From Phycisphaerales bacterium (GTDB lineage Bacteria; Planctomycetota; Phycisphaerae; UBA1845; Fen-1342), in contig JALHJL010000017.1 of NCBI GenBank assembly GCA_022839625.1, positions 70,798 to 99,519 of the forward strand: a stretch of 28,722 bases of DNA, written 5' to 3'. Below the pieces are notes generated by a model. That model was not told the origin of the DNA. It made no database searches and saw only the letters and a program-made list of their open reading frames with translations. This document shows positions 15,989 through 22,915 of the stretch, one piece after another. Position numbers and translations under genes: made by a program. Every line of letters starts with the position of its first letter. Within the stretch, counting starts at the first letter, position 1.

Positions 15989-18900
15989 ATGAGCGTTTTT
16001 CCGGCTGAAGTGGCGACGCTCGTCGGGCGTTTTGCAGACAATCGCGACGCCTATCACAGCCCGGGCTACAACGAGACGCAGACCCGGCGCGAGTTCATCG
16101 ACCCCTTTTTCAAGGCCCTGGGCTGGGACGTGGACAACGCGCAGGGGTCGGCCCAAGCCTACAAGGACGTCATCCACGAGGACGCGATCAAGGTCGGCGG
16201 TGCGTCCAAGGCGCCGGACTACTGCTTCCGCATCGGCGGCACCCGGAAGTTCTTCGTCGAAGCGAAAAAGCCGGCCGTCGGCCTCGATACGGAGCCCGAG
16301 CCCGCGTATCAGCTTCGGCGGTATGCGTGGACCAGCAAGCTGCCGCTGTCAGTCCTGACCGACTTCGAGGAATTCGCGGTTTACGACTGCCGGATTCGGC
16401 CGCACGCGGCGGACAAGCCCGCGACCGCGCGCGTCTTCTATTGCACGTGCGACCAGTACGCGGACAAGTGGGACTGGATCAGCGGTCTGTTCTCGAAGGA
16501 CGCCATCCTCAAGGGGGCTTTCGACAAGTACGCCGAATCGAACAAGCGCAAGCGCGGCACGGCCGAAGTCGATGCCGAGTTCCTCAAGGAGATTGAGCAG
16601 TGGCGCGAGTTGCTCGCCCAGAACTTCGCCCTGCGCAACCCGCAGCTCTCTGTCCGCGACCTCAACTTCGCCGTCCAGCGCACCATCGACCGCGTCGTCT
16701 TCCTGCGCATGTGCGAAGACCGCGGCATCGAAATCTACGGCGGCCTCCAGGCCCTGCTGAACGGCGACCACGTTTACGAGCGTCTGGCGGTGCTGTTCCG
16801 GCGGGCCGATGATAAGTACAACTCCGGCCTGTTCTACTTCACCGCCGAAGCCGGCCGCGAGCCGCCGGACGAGCTGACGCTGGGTTTGAAGCTCGACGAC
16901 AAGGTGTTGAAGGAGATCATCAAGGGCCTGTACTACCCGGAGAGCCCCTACGAGTTCTCTGTTCTCCCGCCGGAAATCCTCGGGCAGGTCTACGAGCAGT
17001 TCCTCGGCAAGGTGATCCGGCTGACGGCCGGGCACCGCGCCAAGGTCGAGGAAAAGCCCGAGGTCCGCAAAGCCGGCGGCGTCTATTACACGCCGGCCTA
17101 CATCGTCGATTACATCGTCAAGAACACCGTGGGCAAGCTCCTGGAGGGCAAAACGCCGGCGGAGATCGCCCCGGATGTAGCGGCCGACCCCCGTGTCGGC
17201 CGTCGCGGCGTAGCGTCGCCCCCCCGTGGGCGACGTGGTCGCCGGTCCACTGCTGTGTCCGCTGGTGCGAGAATCCTTTCTCGCACCCAAAGTCTTGCGG
17301 GAATCCCTTCCCGTCCCCTCCGCATCCTCGACCCGGCCTGCGGCTCCGGCTCCTTCCTCCTCGGCGCCTACCAGTACCTGCTCAACTGGCATCGTGACTG
17401 GTATGTCGGGCAGTTGGAAGGGATCAAGGGATCGAGGGATCAAGGGATCGAGGGCGCGTCGCCGGCCGATGACCGTAGCGCCGGACCTCCGTGTCCGGCG
17501 AGTAGCCGCCGACCCCTGAGTCGGCCGTCGGACGCCGACCAATCTCAAATCCAAAATCTAAAATCCAAAATCTACCAAGGCCCCGGCGGCCAGTGGTTCC
17601 TGACGATCCAGGAAAAGAAGCGGATTCTGCTGAACCACATCTACGGCGTGGACATCGACCCCCAGGCGGTCGAGACGACCAAGCTCTCGCTGCTGCTGAA
17701 GGTCCTGGAGGGCGAAACCGAGCAGACGATCGACAACAACTTGCGGCTGTTCCGCGAGCGCGCCCTGCCGGACCTGGGGCGGAACATCAAGTGCGGCAAC
17801 TCGCTGATCGGCCCCGACTTCTACAACAATCAGCAGATAACGATGTTCGACGATGAGGAGCGGCTGCGAATCAATGCCTTCGACTGGGCGGCGGAGTTTC
17901 CGGAAGTCTTTCGGGGTTCGGGTTCCGGGTCTCGGGTCTCGGGTTCCGGGTCCCAAGCTCCGAGCCCCGAATCCCGAGCCCCGAGCCCCGATTCTGGCTT
18001 CGACGCGGTGATCGGGAATCCGCCGTACCTGTTCATTACCGAGGTTCCCGAGGCGGACCGCGCGTACTACCAGCGAGCCTACGGCACGATCTCATACCGA
18101 TTCGACCTTTACGGCGCCTTTATTGAGCAATCGGCGCGACTCTTGCTGCGACGAAGCGGCGTCTTCGGCTTCATCATTCCGCACACGCTGCTGAGCAACG
18201 ACTCGTTTGGACCACTCAGGCAGCTACTCAGCGCCAGTACGCAGGTGTACCACGTCGTGGATTTTGGGCCAGGCGTCTTCAAAAACGCGCGCAACGAAAC
18301 GATGCTCCTTTTCTTTTGCCGCAAGCCGCCCAGTGCCGACTCAACCGTCGATGTGGTTTCGACCACGCCGAAGCAATTCCCGGCCTCCGTCATGCGGTTT
18401 CGTGTGGCGCAGCGCGAATGGATCTTAGCGGCAGGTGACCCGTGGCTAGTGAAGGTGCCCCCGGACACGGTCAAGCTTCTGTCGCGAATGGACGCGGCTA
18501 CCTACAAGCTGGCGGACTTGGCGACGGCGAACCAAGGTCTCCGGACCGGCGATAACGAGAAATACCTGTCCACCGAGAAGCACGGAGAAAAGTGGAAGCC
18601 GGCGGCGGGCGGGAAGGACGTATCGCGCTACGCGCCAATCCCCGCAGGCCTCTACGTCTTGTACGAGCCCGAGTCGCTTGATGCCCCGCGCACTGCGGGC
18701 ATCTTCACGGCCCCCGAAAAGATCGTCATCCAGGAGATCCGGAACATCGCGCTGCCCCGTCGAATCGTCGCAACATTGGACCGGTGGCGCACCTTCTGCT
18801 TGCAGTCAACGAATGTCGTTAACCGACGCGATAGCTGTCCGTTCGATGTTCGGTACATTCTCGGTGTGCTCAACAGTACCCCTGTGAACTCATACTTCCG

Positions 18901-19177
18901 TTGGCGTTTCGGCGGGAACAACCACATTGCGTCGAACCAGCTTCTACGAATCCCTGTGCCCGGAGCCAGTCCAGACGAGCACGGCGCAGTCGTTGCTCTC
19001 GTCCAGCAAATGCTGGACCTGCACAAGCAGTTGGCGGCGGCGAAGACGCCGGATGTGAAGACCGCCCTCCAGCGCCAGATCGACGCCACGGACCGGCAGA
19101 TTGACCGGCTCGTGTACGAGCTCTACGGGTTCACGGATGAGGAAATCCGCATCGTTGAGGAGTCGACGGCGCGGTGA
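15989..19177 (+). CDS. Type IIG-like restriction-modification enzyme (nuclease + N6-adenine methyltransferase fusion)
   Basis: The single-chain product is 1062 residues. The N-terminal PD-(D/E)xK-type nuclease domain shows APDYCFRIGG, then FFVEAKKP near residues 70-95. A helical linker follows (RDLNFAVQRTIDRVVFLRMCEDRGI). The methyltransferase has motif I ILDPACGSGSF, then GVDIDPQAVETTKLSLL and the catalytic NPPY (motif IV, near residue 675). A target-recognition region fills the last 400 residues, and the tail reads LYGFTDEEIRIVEES. This order matches Eco57I/MmeI-like enzymes, which cut and methylate with one protein; recognition sequence unknown. The ATG at 15989 follows GGGGAG. Three stretches of repeat-derived sequence are inserted in frame at about 17174-17322, 17420-17577 and 17913-17996, between conserved motifs. 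No separate restriction, specificity or control gene is adjacent. Confidence 0.87.
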   Translation: MSVFPAEVATLVGRFADNRDAYHSPGYNETQTRREFIDPFFKALGWDVDNAQGSAQAYKDVIHEDAIKVGGASKAPDYCFRIGGTRKFFVEAKKPAVGLDTEPEPAYQLRRYAWTSKLPLSVLTDFEEFAVYDCRIRPHAADKPATARVFYCTCDQYADKWDWISGLFSKDAILKGAFDKYAESNKRKRGTAEVDAEFLKEIEQWRELLAQNFALRNPQLSVRDLNFAVQRTIDRVVFLRMCEDRGIEIYGGLQALLNGDHVYERLAVLFRRADDKYNSGLFYFTAEAGREPPDELTLGLKLDDKVLKEIIKGLYYPESPYEFSVLPPEILGQVYEQFLGKVIRLTAGHRAKVEEKPEVRKAGGVYYTPAYIVDYIVKNTVGKLLEGKTPAEIAPDVAADPRVGRRGVASPPRGRRGRRSTAVSAGARILSRTQSLAGIPSRPLRILDPACGSGSFLLGAYQYLLNWHRDWYVGQLEGIKGSRDQGIEGASPADDRSAGPPCPASSRRPLSRPSDADQSQIQNLKSKIYQGPGGQWFLTIQEKKRILLNHIYGVDIDPQAVETTKLSLLLKVLEGETEQTIDNNLRLFRERALPDLGRNIKCGNSLIGPDFYNNQQITMFDDEERLRINAFDWAAEFPEVFRGSGSGSRVSGSGSQAPSPESRAPSPDSGFDAVIGNPPYLFITEVPEADRAYYQRAYGTISYRFDLYGAFIEQSARLLLRRSGVFGFIIPHTLLSNDSFGPLRQLLSASTQVYHVVDFGPGVFKNARNETMLLFFCRKPPSADSTVDVVSTTPKQFPASVMRFRVAQREWILAAGDPWLVKVPPDTVKLLSRMDAATYKLADLATANQGLRTGDNEKYLSTEKHGEKWKPAAGGKDVSRYAPIPAGLYVLYEPESLDAPRTAGIFTAPEKIVIQEIRNIALPRRIVATLDRWRTFCLQSTNVVNRRDSCPFDVRYILGVLNSTPVNSYFRWRFGGNNHIASNQLLRIPVPGASPDEHGAVVALVQQMLDLHKQLAAAKTPDVKTALQRQIDATDRQIDRLVYELYGFTDEEIRIVEESTAR
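17181..17313. repeat. In-frame hairpin cluster inside the RM gene (before motif I)
   Basis: Four hairpins occur in a row. 17181-17202 has CGGCCGAC paired with GTCGGCCG and loop CCCCGT. 17214-17235 has CGTCGCCC paired with GGGCGACG and the same loop. 17265-17286 has GTGCGAGA paired with TCTCGCAC and loop ATCCTT. 17298-17313 has CGGGA paired with TCCCG and loop ATCCCT. A partly decayed fifth lies between the second and third. The first two are preceded by GTAGC. The segment is translated as a basic, Arg/Gly/Ser-rich loop. Confidence 0.85.
17420..17451. repeat. Octanucleotide tandem repeat in the RM gene
   Basis: Two perfect 16-nt copies of GGGATCAAGGGATCGA, equal to four 8-nt units GGGATCRA, lie directly after the LNWHRDWYVGQLEG segment. 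They are translated in frame. Confidence 0.85.
17480..17525. repeat. Two GTAGC hairpins inside the RM gene
   Basis: 17480-17499 has GCCGGAC paired with GTCCGGC and loop CTCCGT, preceded by GTAGC at 17475-17479. 17508-17525 has GCCGAC paired with GTCGGC and loop CCCTGA, preceded by GTAGCC. Both have 6-nt loops and are translated in frame. Confidence 0.85.
17541..17575. repeat. AT-rich heptanucleotide tandem repeat in the RM gene
   Basis: Five consecutive 7-nt units of the form AATCYMA/C begin at 17541, 17548, 17555, 17562 and 17569; units 2-3 and 4-5 form two exact 14-nt copies (17547-17574). This is a striking AT-rich island in GC-rich coding sequence. It is read in frame as QSQIQNLKSKIY. 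Confidence 0.88.
17913..17996. repeat. Heptanucleotide array with inverted halves in the RM gene
   Basis: Twelve 7-nt units (84 nt, 28 codons). The first six are GGGTYYC-type, such as GGGTTCC and GGGTCTC. The following units are GAGCCCC/GAATCCC-type, roughly the reverse complement of the first half, so the array can fold on itself. It is translated as a Gly/Ser then Pro/Ser-rich linker just before FDAVIGNPPY. Confidence 0.88.
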
Positions 19178-19181
19178 CAAG

Positions 19182-19228
19182 GGCGCGCTCGGGAGCGCGC
19201 CAGGGACGTCCGACACGGAGGTCGGACG
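19182..19228. repeat. Two hairpins immediately after the RM stop codon
   Basis: 19182-19201 has GGCGCGC paired with GCGCGCC and loop TCGGGA. 19207-19228 has CGTCCGAC paired with GTCGGACG and loop ACGGAG, followed by CTAC, i.e. GTAGC on the other strand. They begin 4 nt past the stop. They could act as terminators, but they fit the hairpin family seen elsewhere and have no T-tract. Confidence 0.8.
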
Positions 19229-19235
19229 CTACAGG

Positions 19236-19274
19236 ATGGAGGAGATGCGGATCGTGGAAGAGGCGACGCAATGA
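19236..19274 (+). pseudogene. Vestigial duplicate of the RM enzyme C-terminus
   Basis: These 39 nt encode MEEMRIVEEATQ and a stop. They are clearly related to DEEIRIVEEST at the end of the RM protein 60 nt upstream, but differ at several wobble positions. They therefore look like the 3' end of a diverged second homologue, not a fresh duplication. The rest of that copy is gone; hairpin repeats occupy the space between. Confidence 0.55.
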
Positions 19275-19383
19275 GCAGTGCCCAGTCGCCGCTCCCTCAG
19301 GGTCGCGATTCGGATCACGGGCGCGGTTCGGATCGTGGTTGCGGCGCGCGGCGTCGATTTCGCTCGCAATTGTCCCCGCGCGG

Positions 19384-21066
19384 CTACACCTTCGTCACGC
19401 GCAGCACTTCCTGCGGCGTGGTCAGCCCGCGGCGGCAGAGATCCCATCCAGCCTCACGCATGAGCACCAGGCCCGCGCGCTCGCGCGCCACGGCCTGCAA
19501 TTGGGCGGCGGAGGCCTGGTTCAAGACCATCTCCCGCAGCTCGTCGTTCATCACCAGCAACTCGTAGAGCGCCCGCCGGCCTGAGAACCCGGTGTTTCGG
19601 CATTCCTTGCAGCCCTTGCCGCGATGCAGCTTGTCGCCGCGCTGGTAGTTGAAGTCGGGCGGCAGCATCGCCGGGTTCTCGGGCACGTACTGTTCCTTGC
19701 AGTGCTTGCAGATCATACGCACCAACCGCTGGCCGAGCACGGCCTCCAGCGAGCTGGAGACGAGGAACGGTTCCACGCCCATGTCGAGCAGACGCGTGGT
19801 GGCCGTGACGGCGTCGTTGGTGTGCAGCGTGCTGAACACGAGGTGGCCGGTCAGCGAGGCGTTGATCGCGACTTCGGCCGTCTCCTTGTCGCGAATCTCG
19901 CCCACCAGAACCACGTCCGGGTCGTGACGCAGGAAGCTCCGCAGCGCGCGGGCAAACGTCAGACCGATCTTCGGCAGAATCTGCGTCTGATTCACCCCCT
20001 CGAGGTAGTACTCGATCGGGTCCTCGATCGTCAGGATCTTCAACTCGTCGCTGACGATTTCGCGCAGCGCGGCGTAGAGGGTGGTCGTCTTGCCGGAGCC
20101 CGTCGGCCCGGTCACCAGCAGAATACCGTGCGGCCGGCTGATCAGGTCCTTGAACAGCTCGTAGGTCTGCCCCTCCATGCCGAGCGTCGGCAGCTCAAGG
20201 CGGACCGACGTGCGGTCCAGAATACGCAGGACGATCCCCTCGCCGAACGCCATCGGGATCACGCTGACACGCAGGTCGATCTCGCGGCCGTGCGCCTTGA
20301 TCTTGAAGCCGCCGTCCTGCGGCAGGCGGCGTTCGGCGATGTTCAGGTTGGACAGAATCTTGATACGGCTGATGATGGCGTTCTGGAAGCGGCGAATCTC
20401 GGCCGGGACGTTCGCAACGTGCAGAACGCCGTCGATGCGATAGCGGACCTGGAAGTCGCCCTCGAACGGCTCGTAGTGGATGTCGCTGGCCCGCTGGTCG
20501 ATCGCCTCGATCAGAATCTCGTTGACGAGCTTGATGACCGAGGCCTCCTGGGCCATCTGGATGTCCAAGTCCTCGGACTCGATCCGGGCCTCGTCGATGA
20601 TCTCCAGCTCCCCGGCCTCCTGGAGCATCTCCTGCATCACCTCCCCGCCTACGCCGTAGAAGGCCCGGATCATCTTGTGAATCTCGGACCGTGTGGCGAG
20701 GACGGGCTCGACGGGCATGTTGATGCACGTCCGCACCTCGTCGAGGGCGTACATGTTGTACGGGTCGGAGGTGGCGACGCGGACACCCTTCCCGTTGCGG
20801 TTGATCGGCATGAGGCCGTACTTGTGGACCAGCCGGCTCGGGATCAGGCCCATCAGGTCGCGGTCGATGTCCGCCTCGTGGAGCTCGACGACCGGGATCA
20901 TGAGCTGCTCGCTGAAGACTTCGAGCACGTCCCGTTCGGACACCAACTGCTGGCGAATAAGGACCTGGTCGACCCGCTCGTTGGGCGTGGCACGCTGCGC
21001 GAGCGCTTCCTGGAGTTGGTCGGAGGTAATCAGCCCTTTGGCTACGAGCGCTTCCCCAATGGCCAT
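19384..21066 (-). CDS. pilB: Type IV pilus / type II secretion assembly ATPase (PilB/GspE)
   Basis: Hexameric cytoplasmic ATPase that powers pilin or pseudopilin assembly. The 560-residue product has an N-terminal MshEN-like domain (MAIGEALVAKGLITSDQLQEAL, then RLVHKYGLMPINR). Next is the N2 domain with ASDIHYEPFEGDFQVRYRIDG, and the C-terminal ATPase with Walker A GPTGSGKTTT (near residue 318), the Asp box TIEDPIEYYL, Walker B DVVLVGEIRD and the His box GHLVFSTLHTNDA. A four-cysteine zinc motif (CKHC ... CKEC, about residues 452-487) is present as in GspE/PilB. The ATG at 21066 suits the family start; the frame extends to a TTG at 21093 without better support. No other pilus or secretion genes are in the window, so PilB and GspE cannot be told apart here. 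Confidence 0.93.
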   Translation of the reverse strand: MAIGEALVAKGLITSDQLQEALAQRATPNERVDQVLIRQQLVSERDVLEVFSEQLMIPVVELHEADIDRDLMGLIPSRLVHKYGLMPINRNGKGVRVATSDPYNMYALDEVRTCINMPVEPVLATRSEIHKMIRAFYGVGGEVMQEMLQEAGELEIIDEARIESEDLDIQMAQEASVIKLVNEILIEAIDQRASDIHYEPFEGDFQVRYRIDGVLHVANVPAEIRRFQNAIISRIKILSNLNIAERRLPQDGGFKIKAHGREIDLRVSVIPMAFGEGIVLRILDRTSVRLELPTLGMEGQTYELFKDLISRPHGILLVTGPTGSGKTTTLYAALREIVSDELKILTIEDPIEYYLEGVNQTQILPKIGLTFARALRSFLRHDPDVVLVGEIRDKETAEVAINASLTGHLVFSTLHTNDAVTATTRLLDMGVEPFLVSSSLEAVLGQRLVRMICKHCKEQYVPENPAMLPPDFNYQRGDKLHRGKGCKECRNTGFSGRRALYELLVMNDELREMVLNQASAAQLQAVARERAGLVLMREAGWDLCRRGLTTPQEVLRVTKV

Positions 21067-21554
21067 TTCAGCACCCAAAATGCGTGTGGACAACGACTTA
21101 CGCTGCCGTCCCTGACAGCGCGCACGGTGTCCTGCCGGTCTTTATACCGCGCCAACGCCGCCGGGTTGCGGCGTCGCCTGATGCCGTGCGTATGCATCGG
21201 CACAACGGGCAATGCCGGCTGCTGATCATAACGATATTCTATGTGCAATAAGTGCTTTAGGTGCCTGCTTCCTGGAATATGCGGACGAGGCTTCTGTAAT
21301 TACGTGCCAAGTGGCTCGCAACGAGCCTGCTACGCCGGCGCGGGCGGCGCCCGTGACCGCGCGCGGCCGCACCGACCGGCGTCGTTCTTGACCCACCTTC
21401 GCGCCTCTGGTACAAAGATGGGCTCCGCTTGTGGAGGCCGAGGCTGGGTGCGACCGGCCCGCTCGCCGGACGCGGTCGGCGTGGCCCGGAGTCCCTGTGA
21501 CGGCCTCCCCTCGACGGAGGGGGTCCGCGGGCGCCCGTGAAGGAAGCCGGACTG
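21067..21554. other. Divergent intergenic region pilB / LKR
   Basis: This 488-bp region has no gene. It carries a TATAAA hexamer on the minus strand (21146-21141), 75 nt before the pilB ATG and without a good -35. An AT-rich island lies at about 21225-21305. A hairpin at 21313-21327 (GGCTCG-CAA-CGAGCC) is flanked by GTAGC on the minus strand. The LKR promoter is at 21388-21416. Confidence 0.6.
21388..21416 (+). promoter_or_regulatory. Sigma-70-type promoter for the LKR-SDH operon
   Basis: TTGACC (21388-21393, 5 of 6 matches), a 17-nt spacer, and TACAAA (21411-21416) preceded by TGG, which gives an extended -10. This predicts transcription start near 21423 and a 5' leader of about 130 nt before the ATG at 21555. 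Confidence 0.5.
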
Positions 21555-22877
21555 ATGATCGGGATACGCCGTGAAGACAAGAGCAAGTGGGAGGCGCGGG
21601 TGCCGTTGGTACCGGCGGATCTCCGGCAACTCGTGAGCGAGCACGGTCTTAGCTTCCAGGTGCAGACCTCGCCGATCCGCGTCTTTCGCGACGACGAGTA
21701 CCGGGCCGCCGGCATCCCGATCACCGACGACCTCACCGCCTGCCCGATCATCATGGGGGTCAAGGAGATTCCGCCGGCCCAGTTCGAGCCGGGCAAGAGC
21801 TACGTCTTTTTCTCGCATACGCACAAAGGGCAGCCGGCCAATATGCCGATGCTCCGCCGCCTCATGGAGCTCGGCTGCACGCTGATCGACTACGAGCGGA
21901 TTGCGGATGACCAGGGCCGCCGGCTGGTCTTCTTCGGCCGCTTCGCCGGTCTGGCCGGCATGATTGACACGCTGTGGGCGCTCGGACAACGGCTGCAACA
22001 CGAGGGCATCGCCAGCCCGTTCGCCCAGGTTCGCCGCGCGTACGAATACAAGGACGTCGCCGACGCCAAGCGCGCGATCGCCGGCGTGGGCGAAGAGATT
22101 CGCCGCCACGGCCTCCCGCCTGCGCTCCAACCGCTGGTATGCGGGTTCGCGGGCTACGGTCACGTCTCGCAGGGCGCCCAGGAGATCTACGACCTGTTGC
22201 CGGTGCGGACGATCGCGCCCGATGATCTCGGCCAGGCAAACGCCGACCCGCACGGCTGCTACAAAGTCGTGTTTCGTGAAGAGCACATGGCCGAGCTCCG
22301 GCCGGAGCGGTCGGCACCGGGCAGCGAGTTCGTCCTGCAGGACTATTACGATCACCCGGAGAAGTACCAGGCGAAGTTCTTCCCCTACGTCCGCCATCTG
22401 AGCGTCCTGGTGAACTGCATCTACTGGGAGGCGAAGTACCCCCGCCTGGTCACGCGCGCCCAGCTCGCCGAGCTGTTCGGTGCCGCGACCCAGCCGCGTC
22501 TGCGGGTCATCGGGGACCTCTCCTGCGACATCGAGGGCGCGATGGAGTGCACGCTGCGGGCCACCGACCCGGGCGACCCGGTGTATGTCTACGACCCGCG
22601 CACGGGGCAGATCCAGGGCGGCGTGTCGGGGCACGGGCCGGTCGTCCTGGCCGTGGACATCCTGCCCTGCGAACTGGCGGTCGATGCGTCCACGTACTTC
22701 GGCCAATCGTTGCGGCACCTGATTCCCGCGCTGGCGCGGGCGGATTTCGGCCGGCCGCTCGCTGATTGCGGCCTGCCCCCGGAGTTGCAGCGCGCCACGA
22801 TCGTCTATCAGGGCAGGCTCACGGAGCCGTATCGTTACCTGGAATCGAAAGTCCGCCCGACCGCGGCGGCAAGCTGA
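21555..22877 (+). CDS. Lysine-ketoglutarate reductase-type protein (LKR half of alpha-aminoadipic semialdehyde synthase)
   Basis: By family, this enzyme condenses lysine and 2-oxoglutarate to saccharopine using NADPH. The 440-residue product begins with the alanine-dehydrogenase-like N-terminal block MIGIRREDKSKWEARVPLVP, followed by MGVKEIPPAQFEPGKSYVFFSHTHKGQP and LIDYERI, all characteristic of the LKR half of the eukaryotic bifunctional enzyme. A nucleotide-binding stretch CGFAGYGHVSQGAQEIYDLLP follows, then IGDLSCDIEGAMECT. The ATG at 21555 was chosen because homology starts there; an in-frame GTG at 21537 also exists, and AAGGAA lies upstream. The gene ends 38 nt before SDH in the same orientation. 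It lacks the SDH half, which is the next gene. Lysine catabolism, not lysine synthesis, is the likely role. Confidence 0.87.
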   Translation: MIGIRREDKSKWEARVPLVPADLRQLVSEHGLSFQVQTSPIRVFRDDEYRAAGIPITDDLTACPIIMGVKEIPPAQFEPGKSYVFFSHTHKGQPANMPMLRRLMELGCTLIDYERIADDQGRRLVFFGRFAGLAGMIDTLWALGQRLQHEGIASPFAQVRRAYEYKDVADAKRAIAGVGEEIRRHGLPPALQPLVCGFAGYGHVSQGAQEIYDLLPVRTIAPDDLGQANADPHGCYKVVFREEHMAELRPERSAPGSEFVLQDYYDHPEKYQAKFFPYVRHLSVLVNCIYWEAKYPRLVTRAQLAELFGAATQPRLRVIGDLSCDIEGAMECTLRATDPGDPVYVYDPRTGQIQGGVSGHGPVVLAVDILPCELAVDASTYFGQSLRHLIPALARADFGRPLADCGLPPELQRATIVYQGRLTEPYRYLESKVRPTAAAS

Positions 22878-22915
22878 GCGCGGTAAGCAGACCGCTTGTT
22901 GCAGGAGTGTGTGTC

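Noticed and set aside
17541..17996. Repeats inside the RM gene as a CRISPR array
   Set aside because: Units are 7-8 nt, contiguous and without spacers; no cas genes are nearby.
19624..21225. Plus-strand 533-codon open frame opposite pilB
   Set aside because: Antisense to an unmistakable ATPase; no motifs of its own.
21226..21285. Sigma-54 promoter upstream of pilB
   Set aside because: GG and GC dinucleotides do not have the required 10-nt spacing on the minus strand.
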